64,000 nucleotides of DNA, taken from Chamaesiphon minutus PCC 6605 (GTDB taxonomy: Bacteria > Cyanobacteriota > Cyanobacteriia > Cyanobacteriales > Chamaesiphonaceae). The notes beneath the pieces were generated by a model. That model worked only from the letters and a program-made list of their open reading frames with translations, was not told the DNA's origin and did no database searches. Position 1 is the stretch's first letter. Every line of letters starts with the position of its first letter. This document shows positions 1 through 7,545 of the stretch, piece by piece. A program made the translations under genes and the position numbers. The DNA lies in NCBI RefSeq assembly GCF_000317145.1, contig NC_019697.1, forward strand, positions 3,382,385-3,446,384, given 5' to 3'.

Positions 1-343
1 CAAATTTTACCAAGGGATTGGGGGATGGTTGACTCGGAGCGTTGCTGATTTGAATTATGATTCCTCATTCTCGGACATTTCCTACCCCGCTCCCTGCTCT
101 TCACCAAAATAGTAACTAGATTTACGATGTAAACTACTAGCTGGTGTATTGCCGTACTAATCTAATTTCCGATTTAGGTGTGATTACTATTGTCAAAAGT
201 TGCCTAATATACTTTCATAAGTACAGATCGATTACCTCCGGTAGGCTTCGCCAACGCGATCGACATATTGCTAAAATAACAACAGCGGCTTTTATTAGCA
301 CTATTAACGTTAACAAAATCCGCTACACCATAGCCCCGATTGC
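1..343. other. Non-coding lead-in with a dispersed repeat
   Basis: No convincing gene is seen; a 67-codon open frame at 144-347 has no family-like sequence. Positions 104-134 hold a repeat starting CAAAATAGTAACTA that recurs at 41789-41818, in both places following a CCCCGCTCCC-like stretch. Positions 240-262 contain a piece resembling the palindromic small repeats found elsewhere in the window. Confidence 0.5.
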
Positions 344-1210
344 ATGAAGAAACAAGTAAATAAATTTAGCCATCTAACGGCGATCGATCGGGTTAAACTG
401 TCATCGCCTATGCAATTTTTATTCGATCGAGACTTATTGATGGGTCGGATTCTTGATTTTGGTTGTGGGCTGGGTTATGATGTCAACTTCTTAGAGCGCA
501 AGGGTTTAAATATTACAGGTTACGATCCTTATTATCTACCAAAATATCCAGAAATTAAATTTGATACAATCGTCTGTTGCTATGTGCTCAATGTTTTAAT
601 GCCAGAAGAACAAGCCGATGTCCTGATGAGCATCGCACATCTACTCAAACCAGGTGGCAAAGCTTATTATGCAGTCAGGCGAGATTTAAAAAAAGAAGGA
701 TTTCGCGAACATTACGTCCATAAAAAGCCAACTTACCAATGCACTGTCAAGCTACCATTTAAGTCGATTCAGCTCAATGAGTATTGCGAAATTTATGAAT
801 ACGTCCATTATAACCATCAATGGAACTCACCCAATAACTGTATCTTCTGCAATCCCTATCGCAAGATAAGTTTGCTTACAGAATCAGCGACAGCCTATGC
901 TATGTTTGACGGTTATCCACTCAGCAAAGGTCATGTCTTAATCGTACCAAAGCGACATATTAGTAATTATTTTGAGTTGCCGCAAAAAGAACAATCAGCT
1001 TGCTGGTTGATGGCAAATAAAGTACAGGAAATATTGAATCGGGAATTTCAACCCGATGGATTTAATATCGGTATGAATGTCAATAAAGCAGCGGGACAAG
1101 CCATGAATCATGCCACGATTCATGTCATCCCACGCTATCTTGGCGACACCAATGCTAAAAAAAGTGGCATGAGATCGGTAATTCCCAAACAGAGTAGAAT
1201 CGATCGGTAG
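344..1210 (+). CDS. Methyltransferase-like domain fused to a HIT domain
   Basis: A 288-residue two-domain protein. Residues about 30-125 look like a small class I SAM-dependent methyltransferase, with glycine-rich motif I DFGCGLGYD near residue 38 and the late-strand LLKPGGKAYY near 103. Residues about 160-288 are a HIT-family nucleotide hydrolase/transferase domain: CIFCNPY start, GHVLIVPKRH, and the C-terminal signature GQAMNHATIHVIPRY. In canonical HIT proteins this signature is HxHxHxx, and its central histidine is the nucleotidylated nucleophile. Here it reads H-A-T-I-H, so the nucleophile position is threonine. The domain may therefore bind nucleotides without classical catalysis. Substrates are unknown. 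The gene stands alone, convergent with the next methyltransferase gene. The domain calls are firm; any reaction is not. Confidence 0.82.
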   Translation: MKKQVNKFSHLTAIDRVKLSSPMQFLFDRDLLMGRILDFGCGLGYDVNFLERKGLNITGYDPYYLPKYPEIKFDTIVCCYVLNVLMPEEQADVLMSIAHLLKPGGKAYYAVRRDLKKEGFREHYVHKKPTYQCTVKLPFKSIQLNEYCEIYEYVHYNHQWNSPNNCIFCNPYRKISLLTESATAYAMFDGYPLSKGHVLIVPKRHISNYFELPQKEQSACWLMANKVQEILNREFQPDGFNIGMNVNKAAGQAMNHATIHVIPRYLGDTNAKKSGMRSVIPKQSRIDR

Positions 1211-1310
1211 ATCTATCGATCGTTTTTAAAAACCATGAGTAAATAATCTGGCTCCCCTCTCCCATACTTGGGATAAGGATACAGCCTAAAATTCGAGATA
1301 GATTGATAGT

Positions 1311-2246
1311 TTATTGCGCGCCCTTATAATGTGTCAGTATATCTCTAGGTGCGATTTGACGATCGACCTTAATACCCATAAAGAATACACAACTAGCTGA
1401 ATCAACATTGTATGTTTCGGGAATTAAACGATCGAAGTACTGCAACCAAAAGAATCCCAGTTTGATAACTTTACCAAGTTGTTTAGATCTAAACAAACCG
1501 CGAAAGAAATTATCGATCGCCCATAATAATTGGGTACCAGCACCTGCAACAACTCCCGATTTTATCATTTCAAAGTTTTTGAATAAGTAGCGATGTCCGC
1601 TTTCTGTATATCTAGTAAAATCGTAAGCACCCTCATGAACGTGTTGTAGAAAAGGTGTTTCTGCATAGACGATGCCACCATCTTTTAAAACGCGATACAT
1701 TTCTGAAACTACCAGATTTGGTTCGAGAACGTGTTCTAAGACTGCTTGAATGATGACAGCATCAAAACTACAATCTGGTAATGGAATATTGTGTCCATCG
1801 GCGACGAATTGAACGTGTGGTGAGGCATAGACATCGAAAGAAACGATCGCTATGCGCGGATCTTTATAAAAATCATACATCACCTCACCAACTGTCCCAC
1901 CGCCGACAATCAGCACCCGTGGATTGGGATGTGCCATTAATAGTAAATCTACAAGTTGATTGATATTTTCGTGCGATGCTGGTTGAATCGGATTTACTAA
2001 ACTCCGAATGGAACCTAATATTCCCCGATATGAGTTTCGCTCGATTAATGAAGGTAAAGATGAGAAATTACCTTTATTAAAAACACCTCGATCGAAATCA
2101 ATTAAGATCGGACAGTCGCCAATTATTTCGTATTCTATGTATTCTGTATTGTGTTCGGTAATTAATTTATCGCTTTTTCTGTGTAATTTATTACCAGTTT
2201 TAGGGCAACACAAAAGTTCTAATACTTCCGATTTCTCTAAAAGCAT
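1311..2246 (-). CDS. Methyltransferase with N-terminal Trm112-like zinc region
   Basis: A 311-residue protein. Residues 1-50 match the Trm112p-like layout: LLCCPKTGNKL, then a hydrophobic CPILIDF turn. This is followed by a class I methyltransferase domain from about residue 105: RVLIVGGGTVGEV is motif I, FDAVIIQAVLEHV the acidic mid-strand, and YRVLKDGGIVYAETP the late strand. Such proteins often methylate small molecules or sugars, and the C-terminal QHVHEGAYDFTRYT segment is common in sugar-locus methyltransferases. The ATG start at 2246 is the first in frame and directly precedes the Trm112-like sequence. It has no operon partner here. The substrate cannot be assigned. Confidence 0.8.
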   Translation of the reverse strand: MLLEKSEVLELLCCPKTGNKLHRKSDKLITEHNTEYIEYEIIGDCPILIDFDRGVFNKGNFSSLPSLIERNSYRGILGSIRSLVNPIQPASHENINQLVDLLLMAHPNPRVLIVGGGTVGEVMYDFYKDPRIAIVSFDVYASPHVQFVADGHNIPLPDCSFDAVIIQAVLEHVLEPNLVVSEMYRVLKDGGIVYAETPFLQHVHEGAYDFTRYTESGHRYLFKNFEMIKSGVVAGAGTQLLWAIDNFFRGLFRSKQLGKVIKLGFFWLQYFDRLIPETYNVDSASCVFFMGIKVDRQIAPRDILTHYKGAQ

Positions 2247-2596
2247 AAATATTTAGATATGAAGTTTAGTTTAAGAATAAATCGCAAAGTCTCTATGTTT
2301 TAAACAACTACACTTTGCAATAAATCGATCCTATCACAGGAATTATTGAGTGGCGATAGCTGCCTTTGAATGAGTAGATAAGTTGAGCACAAAGGCTTAG
2401 AGATAGGCTGGGTAATATCGATACATGGCATCCAACAGCTTTGTTCTCATACCGCCACCGATTAAAATCGAGGCTAACAATACGAAGTCCGCCTACGCGG
2501 ACTGATAAATTAGTCCATGTAGGCGGACTTGGCAACACTAGCAACGATTTCAATCGTTAACATTTTTAAGGTAGCAACTTGGGTTAACTAGATAAA
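2247..2596. other. Gene-free spacer with hairpin
   Basis: No gene is supported between the two minus-strand genes. Its main structure is the inverted repeat at 2485-2530; the remainder is AT-rich and unremarkable. Confidence 0.5.
2485..2530. repeat. Inverted repeat, 19-nt arms
   Basis: Arms 2485-2503 and 2512-2530 pair with two mismatches across an 8-nt loop; both carry the core AGTCCGCCTA. It lies upstream of the methyltransferase gene and downstream of the aminotransferase gene (both on the minus strand). It could act as a transcript-end hairpin for the aminotransferase but lacks a T-run. Confidence 0.6.
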
Positions 2597-3760
2597 TTAC
2601 AAAAATTTGGCCATTCTATCGACAGCAAGTTGTAATTTAGCTGGCTCATGCACCAACGCAAATCTGACGTAACCTTCGCCACACTTACCAAATCCGATCC
2701 CTGGAGAAGCGGCGACGCCAGTTTGACAGACTAATTCGGTACAAAATGCGATCGAGTCTTGCGCCCATTGTGGTGGTAACTTTGCCCAGATATACATCAT
2801 CGCTGCTGGTGTGGGTACGTGCCAACCGATTTCATCCAAGGCGGTGACAAAGGTATCGCATCGCTGTTTGAAGGTATCCGCCGTCTGGCGAACGTAACTT
2901 TGGTCGCCTGTGAGTGCGGCCACCGCACCGTGTAAAATGCCTAAATACTGATTGAAGTCGACTACCGCCTTAACTTGGCGCAGAGCTTGAATTAATTGAC
3001 GATTGCCGATCGCATAACCGATTCTAAAGCCGCCCATATTATAGGACTTCGACATCGTAAAAAACTCGATCGAGACACTTTTCTCTCGATCGGCTTGTAA
3101 GATCGATGGTACCCTAACATCGCCAAATACCATATCACCATAGGGGAAGTCGTGTACCAATACCAAATTATGCTGCTGACAAAAAGCAACAGCTTCCTGA
3201 AAGAAGGCTAGGGGCGCGATCGCGGTGGTAGGATTGTGCGGATAGCTCAACACCATCATTCGCGCTTTGGCAAGGGTTGGAGCCGGAATATCCCCCAGTA
3301 CGGGCAAGAATCCATTCTCTGCCAGTAATGGCATCGGGTAAATTTCGCCACCAGCTAAATACACGCCGCCAGCATGAGAAGGATAGCCAGGATCCATCAG
3401 CAAGGCAACATCGCCAGGTTCCAAGATTGCTAAGGGCAAATGTGCCGTTCCCTCTTGAGAACCGATTAGCGGTAATACCTCGGTTTCTGGATCTACTTCA
3501 ATTCCATATTTATTGGTGTACCAATTTGCTGCGGCTTCGCGAAATAATCGCGTCCCGTTAAAGAGCAAATAACCGTGCGTACTCGGATCTACTAACGCTG
3601 ACTGAATTGCCGCGATGACATGCGGTGCTGTCGGCAAGTCTGACGAACCTAGCGATAGATCGATTATCTCTCGTCCCAGTTCTCTCGCTCGTCCTTTTGC
3701 CCGATCCATATCGGCAAATACATTCGATTTTAGTGGTTGGAGCCGTTTGGAAAACTGCAT
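2597..3760 (-). CDS. PLP-dependent class I/II aminotransferase
   Basis: A 387-residue fold-type I aminotransferase, full length for the family. Visible signatures are the N-terminal IDLSLGSSDLPTAP, the substrate/PLP strand SQEGTAHL, SYPHNPTT (the conserved Asn of the PLP pocket), HDFPYGDM (Asp to the pyridine nitrogen), and the Schiff-base lysine in TMSKSYNMGGFRIGY. The close relatives I know are annotated as LL-diaminopimelate or aspartate-type aminotransferases in cyanobacteria, so a role in amino-acid synthesis is likely; the substrate is inferred only. The ATG at 3760 is the natural start. Heptamer tandem repeats lie immediately upstream (3770-3804). Confidence 0.85.
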   Translation of the reverse strand: MQFSKRLQPLKSNVFADMDRAKGRARELGREIIDLSLGSSDLPTAPHVIAAIQSALVDPSTHGYLLFNGTRLFREAAANWYTNKYGIEVDPETEVLPLIGSQEGTAHLPLAILEPGDVALLMDPGYPSHAGGVYLAGGEIYPMPLLAENGFLPVLGDIPAPTLAKARMMVLSYPHNPTTAIAPLAFFQEAVAFCQQHNLVLVHDFPYGDMVFGDVRVPSILQADREKSVSIEFFTMSKSYNMGGFRIGYAIGNRQLIQALRQVKAVVDFNQYLGILHGAVAALTGDQSYVRQTADTFKQRCDTFVTALDEIGWHVPTPAAMMYIWAKLPPQWAQDSIAFCTELVCQTGVAASPGIGFGKCGEGYVRFALVHEPAKLQLAVDRMAKFL

Positions 3761-3769
3761 GTTATGTCA

Positions 3770-3804
3770 GTTGATAGTTGAGAGCTGAGAGTTGATAGTT
3801 AGTA
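3770..3804. repeat. Heptanucleotide tandem repeat (GTTGATA-type)
   Basis: Five degenerate copies of a 7-nt unit (GTTGATA, GTTGAGA, GCTGAGA, GTTGATA, GTTAGTA), just upstream of the aminotransferase start. A purer array of the same unit lies at 56161-56195. Confidence 0.75.
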
Positions 3805-3852
3805 TTCGATGGTTGGGCGATGAAAAAATAATCATAAAGTAGGGTGGGCACT

Positions 3853-3922
3853 GTCTTGTTTCGCTCGCCCTAGAGGGAACCTCCAAAGCGCTTTGGCGGA
3901 GCCTCTCCGATAGGAGATACCG
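3853..3922. repeat. Small palindromic element (GTCTTGT family), copy 1
   Basis: A 70-bp segment starting GTCTTGTTTCGC and ending ATACCG, flanked by CT on both sides (3851-3852 and 3923-3924). It contains internal palindromes such as AAAGCGCTTT. Removing it and one CT restores a palindrome of the GTGGGCA-N-TGCCCAC family seen elsewhere, so it appears to be an insertion into the loop of another repeat. Sister copies are at 22921-22966 and 52493-52564. Confidence 0.65.
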
Positions 3923-3978
3923 CTGCCCACCACATGGATTAGCGACGATCGAAGCTAACAGATGTCGATCGCATTTTC

Positions 3979-4302
3979 TTAAAGATTGCTATCGAGAATT
4001 GTTGCTAATTTATCTTTAGTAATCGCACCCTCACAAGAGTGAATCATTTCATCGCCTTTAAACAAGCGGATGGCGGGAACGCCCTCGACTTTGTAAGTTT
4101 TGACAGTTTCAGGATTGGGATCTACTTCCATTTTGACAACCTTGACTCGATCGCTATAATTGGTAGCAATCCAGTCGATCGATGGCGACACTAACCGACA
4201 AGGCCCGCACCATGCCGCCCACAGGTAGACTAAGACAGGGAGATCTGCTTGTAAAACTTCACTCTCAAATTGTGCGTCATTGATAACGGTAACGCTACTC
4301 AC
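3979..4302 (-). CDS. Thioredoxin
   Basis: A cytosolic thioredoxin of 107 residues with the redox motif WCGPC in YLWAAWCGPCRLVSP, and the cis-proline in GVPAIRLFKG. The reading frame opens further at 4317, but the GTG at 4302 is preferred. It has GGAG nine bases upstream, and it gives the typical N-terminus MSSVTVINDAQFESEVL. It would act in dithiol-disulfide exchange with target enzymes, reduced by a thioredoxin reductase. The first Trp-Ala pair (WAAWCGPC) departs slightly from the common WAPWCGPC. It is a single gene, co-directional with the flanking HAD and aminotransferase genes but with spacers. Confidence 0.92.
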   Translation of the reverse strand: MSSVTVINDAQFESEVLQADLPVLVYLWAAWCGPCRLVSPSIDWIATNYSDRVKVVKMEVDPNPETVKTYKVEGVPAIRLFKGDEMIHSCEGAITKDKLATILDSNL

Positions 4303-4381
4303 TTTGATAAACTCCACAAATGATAGATAAGGATATTATTACCCTCTAGGTTAGAGCAAAACGTGGTGAGGCGATAGTCGG

Positions 4382-5068
4382 CTAGCTCCGATTCAACCAA
4401 ATTGCCGTCAAACCAGCATTACTCGCACCCAAATAGTCTTCTTCCAAACTATCGCCAATGTGCCAAGCAGATTGCGGCGCGCACGCGTGTTTGTCCAAAG
4501 CTGCGGCGAAGATAGCGGCTTGTGGTTTGGCTGCACTTACCTCCGTCGAAATCGTCACTGTCGAAAAGTAATGCTCTAAGCCTAAGACTTTGAGCACGTT
4601 GTGCAGACGCGAGTCAAAGTTGGATACTACCGCCAATTGTACCCCCGATCGCTGCCAGTTTTCTAAAGCGGGAATCGTGTCGGGATAAATCGTCCACGCG
4701 CCTGTGGTGGCAAAATATCGATACACTTCTTGAAAAAACAGCTCGAAGTCGTCAAACTCCTCCCAAGCTCCCACTGCGGTAAATGTCTGGCGATTGATTT
4801 CGCGCCACCATTGATATTCCTGCTCGGGAACATCCGCCGTCGGGACGCCAGGAAAGATACAGGGAGTGGAGTTGCTAAATGCTGTATAGAAATATTTGTT
4901 GAGTAATTCCGCCGAGCACTCGACACCATGTTTGCTCGCTACTTCACTATAAATCGTGCCCACGCTATCGCGCACGCCAAATAACGTTCCGACGGCATCC
5001 AGACAGATCGCTTTTGGTAGCGATAGGGAGCTGGGAATGTGTAGGAGTGTCGAGTAATGATGTTCCAT
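4382..5068 (-). CDS. HAD superfamily hydrolase (HDHD3/REG-2-like)
   Basis: A 228-residue HAD phosphatase-like protein. Motif I is CLDAVGTLF, where the usual second Asp (DxD) is Val; this is seen in the REG-2/HDHD3-like branch. Motif II is AVVSNFDSR, motif III lysine AAKPQAAIF, and motif IV HIGDSLEEDYLGASNAG. An alpha-helical cap lies between about residues 25 and 110. The frame extends to a TTG at 5098, but the ATG at 5068 has an AAGG purine stretch just upstream and is the likelier start. Substrate unknown; loss of the general acid/base Asp makes ordinary phosphatase activity uncertain. Confidence 0.85.
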   Translation of the reverse strand: MEHHYSTLLHIPSSLSLPKAICLDAVGTLFGVRDSVGTIYSEVASKHGVECSAELLNKYFYTAFSNSTPCIFPGVPTADVPEQEYQWWREINRQTFTAVGAWEEFDDFELFFQEVYRYFATTGAWTIYPDTIPALENWQRSGVQLAVVSNFDSRLHNVLKVLGLEHYFSTVTISTEVSAAKPQAAIFAAALDKHACAPQSAWHIGDSLEEDYLGASNAGLTAIWLNRS

Positions 5069-5098
5069 ACCTTGAAAAATTAGCAACGTTAGGGGCAA

Positions 5099-5714
5099 AC
5101 GATCTTTGTTATCAGCGAGTTATTCAAACACACTCGGTTTATTATATCGACCTTTGGCAAAATAATCGCTCGATCCTAAATCCCTGATTACTCAAATGAT
5201 TAATTGGTAATTGCGAAGCTAGCTGGGAATACCGATCGTAAATAATTTTTGCCAGTATGAGATATGAGTCCTGTTCCTGAAACCGATCGTCAACTATCGT
5301 TGACAGAAATTCGTTCTAAAGATTTGGCAATTATTGGTGCTAAATCGATCGGCAGATGTATGGTTTTAATGGTGCAGTTTTGAGATTTAAGAATGCTAAA
5401 GGCGTGGTTGGCACTGTAAGCATCGTATGTCGATCGCAAGATCTAGGTGCAGATGGTACAGATCTCGCACATGCTCCCGTTGCTGATGCTGCGGCTAAAT
5501 TGCGGTGTGCTACTGGTTGGAATGATGTTTTGGCACCAATTCAGCAAGAGCGACAAAAGTAGAGATCGAGTTTTGCCAACGACTGGAAGTCGTGGCTAGT
5601 GGTTTCAACCGCTGAGTCTATAAAAGTCACGATCGACTACCGACCTACCCTACACCCCCGATCGCCTGCTATAGTGATCTACCGATAGCAATAAATTTTT
5701 ATACCTAAATTTCA
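5099..5714. other. Spacer with small decayed-looking frames
   Basis: Two short open frames occur in different phases: 5264-5383 (39 codons, begins MSPVPETDRQ) and 5356-5562 (67 codons, contains GTVSIVCRSQDLGADG). Read together across a shift near 5356 they look more protein-like than either alone, but I recognise no family. The rest is AT-rich leader for the downstream methyltransferase gene. Confidence 0.4.
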
Positions 5715-6398
5715 ATGAACGTAGTAGACGACAAAGCCGTAGTTAAAGAATATTTCAATAACACGGGATTTGAGAGATGGCAGCGCATCTACGGGGACGG
5801 TGAGGTAAATAAAGTACAGCTCGATATCCGTACAGGACACCAGCAGACTGTAGACACCTTGTTGGAGTGGTTGGCGGCAGATAATAACCTAGAGGGTTTA
5901 TCTATCTGCGACGCAGGCTGTGGGGTGGGTAGTTTGAGCATTCCCCTCGCACAAGCAAAAGCGATCGTCTATGCCAGCGATATTTCTGAGAAAATGGTCG
6001 GCGAAGCGAAAGAGAATGCAGCTAAGCTGTTTGGCAATAACGATAATCCCACCTTTAGCGTCCAAGATCTCGAAAGTCTCAGCGGTAACTACCATACTGT
6101 CGTCTGTCTGGATGTGTTGATTCATTATCCTCAAGACAAGGCTGCGGAAATGATTTCTCACCTAGCTTCGATTGCCCAATCGCGGTTGATTCTCAGTTTT
6201 GCACCCAAAACTCCCTGTCTATCTTTACTCAAAAAGATCGGTAGTTTCTTTCCTGGTGCGAGCAAAGCAACTCGCGCATATCTCCATCGCGAAACCGAGA
6301 TCGTTCAAATCTTAGAAGCACAAGGTTTTAAGATCGAGCGCAAAGCAATGACCAAAACTCGTTTCTATTTCTCGCGGATGTTAGAAGCAGTAAAGTAA
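5715..6398 (+). CDS. chlM: Magnesium-protoporphyrin IX methyltransferase
   Basis: A 227-residue class I methyltransferase that transfers a methyl group from SAM to the C13 propionate of Mg-protoporphyrin IX, a committed step of chlorophyll synthesis at the thylakoid/envelope membrane. The sequence shows the ChlM/BchM pattern: N-terminal VVKEYFNNTGFERWQRIYG, motif I ICDAGCGVGSLSIPLA near residue 63, CLDVLIHYP, and the C-terminal RETEIVQILEAQGFKIERKAMTKTRFYFSRMLEA. The length is normal for the family. It stands as a single gene with its own leader. This is one of the strongest signs that the host is oxygenic. Confidence 0.95.
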   Translation: MNVVDDKAVVKEYFNNTGFERWQRIYGDGEVNKVQLDIRTGHQQTVDTLLEWLAADNNLEGLSICDAGCGVGSLSIPLAQAKAIVYASDISEKMVGEAKENAAKLFGNNDNPTFSVQDLESLSGNYHTVVCLDVLIHYPQDKAAEMISHLASIAQSRLILSFAPKTPCLSLLKKIGSFFPGASKATRAYLHRETEIVQILEAQGFKIERKAMTKTRFYFSRMLEAVK

Positions 6399-6595
6399 GC
6401 TTTGAGGCATTTTACTCATCCAGTATATTTGGAGGGAGCGGGGAGCGGGAAAGACGTAAATTAAATCAAGTAATAACTTAATCATTTTTGGTGCAAATCT
6501 GGTGCTTTTTTTGCAAAGGAGGGAGATTTAGATGATCGGCTATTTTTTCTTCTGCTTTCTATAATCTAATTAACAAATATATTTAATCAAATTAT

Positions 6596-7168
6596 ATGTT
6601 GAAACTTTTATCTAATCGCATTTATTCTGGATGGCGATCGCTAGTGTTGGCGGTGGTAATTTGTCTTTGTTCGTGGGTAGTGGCTCATCCAGCTTTAGCA
6701 GGTATCGAGGATGATAAATACGATGGCAATGTATTTGTTCTCTATGCTGGCAATGGTTCACTCGTTCCCCCTAAAATTTCTCTATCTGACTCTTTAAAAT
6801 TAAATAAACCAGCTTTATTAGTCTTTTATGTTGATGATAGTACCGACTGCAAAAAATATGCGAGTACGGTCTCTCAATTACAACAATATTATGGCAAAGC
6901 TGCCAGCTTTATCCCAGTTACTGCTGATAGTCTCTCCATAAACGGCAAGTATCCAGAGGCTGAACCCGGATATTATTATAAAGGTGAGGTACCGCAAACT
7001 GTGGTCATCGATAAACAGGGTAAAGTTCGACTCAATGAAACAGGTGTTATTGCCTTTGAAAAAGTAGATGATGCCATGCGAGAAGTTTTCGACTTGCTCC
7101 CGCGCACGGATTCTGTCGAACTCAAACGTCGCAGTTTTAATGAATTTAGTAGCGAATTAGCAAAGTGA
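6596..7168 (+). CDS. Lumenal/periplasmic thioredoxin-fold-like protein, PSI accumulation factor-like
   Basis: A 190-residue protein with a signal peptide: a positively charged start, then SLVLAVVICLCSWVVAHPALA with an AxA-type cleavage at about residue 36. The mature part reads like a thioredoxin-like fold (ALLVFYVDDSTDCKKY, then VPQTVVIDKQGKVRLNETG, which resembles the cis-Pro region). The CxxC motif is absent, with a single Cys in DSTDCKKY. Cyanobacterial proteins of this layout are annotated as thylakoid photosystem I accumulation factors; I base that on overall resemblance only. Start ATG 6596. It is followed by the long urtA control region and is not in an obvious operon. Confidence 0.65.
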   Translation: MLKLLSNRIYSGWRSLVLAVVICLCSWVVAHPALAGIEDDKYDGNVFVLYAGNGSLVPPKISLSDSLKLNKPALLVFYVDDSTDCKKYASTVSQLQQYYGKAASFIPVTADSLSINGKYPEAEPGYYYKGEVPQTVVIDKQGKVRLNETGVIAFEKVDDAMREVFDLLPRTDSVELKRRSFNEFSSELAK

Positions 7169-7342
7169 CATGAATTAGAGTCATAACTTAATAAATCTTG
7201 ATTAACAAATATTTGCAATTGACAGATTTGTTAAGGTTTATAGTCTAAAAATTAGTAATCAGCAGTAAGCTTAAGGATGATACTTAGTTCTGACGTACAT
7301 TCTTAGTAAAATTTTGCAGTAAGTATCGCAGATATTCAGTTA

Positions 7343-7377
7343 TTTAGGCAAGCTTTAAGTTTTAAAGCTTGCCTAAA
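7343..7377. terminator. Perfect 16-bp hairpin upstream of urtA
   Basis: Arms 7343-7358 (TTTAGGCAAGCTTTAA) and 7362-7377 pair perfectly around a 3-nt loop. It lies 175 bp after the preceding stop and 86 bp before the NtcA box. A terminator for the upstream gene is the simplest reading, though no long T-run follows on the plus strand. Confidence 0.5.
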
Positions 7378-7462
7378 AATTGATACTTAATATACCACTA
7401 ATGACGTTCGGCTTGTAGCAGCTAAGCCATTGGTCTAAATCTTTACCAAACATGGATGTTTT

Positions 7463-7504
7463 GTATTTTAGAATACACAGTTACCGAGATATTAGCCTTA
7501 ATAT
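7463..7504 (+). promoter_or_regulatory. NtcA-activated promoter of urtA
   Basis: GTATTTTAGAATAC at 7463-7476 fits the NtcA consensus GTA-N8-TAC exactly. It is followed by 22 nt and then TAATAT (7499-7504) as a -10 element, which is the textbook geometry of a class II NtcA-activated promoter. No -35 is expected. It implies induction of urea uptake under nitrogen limitation (high 2-oxoglutarate). Confidence 0.85.
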
Positions 7505-7545
7505 TTCATCCAGATAATTGTGTGTGAAGGGTAAATTTAAGTTGT

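Larger units (their letters stand above)
7169..7545 (+). promoter_or_regulatory. Control region of the urt operon
   Basis: A 377-bp gene-free region holding a strong hairpin (7343-7377) and a canonical NtcA-dependent promoter (7463-7504), both listed separately. No open frame of note. The untranslated leader from the predicted start site to urtA is about 35 nt. Confidence 0.75.
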
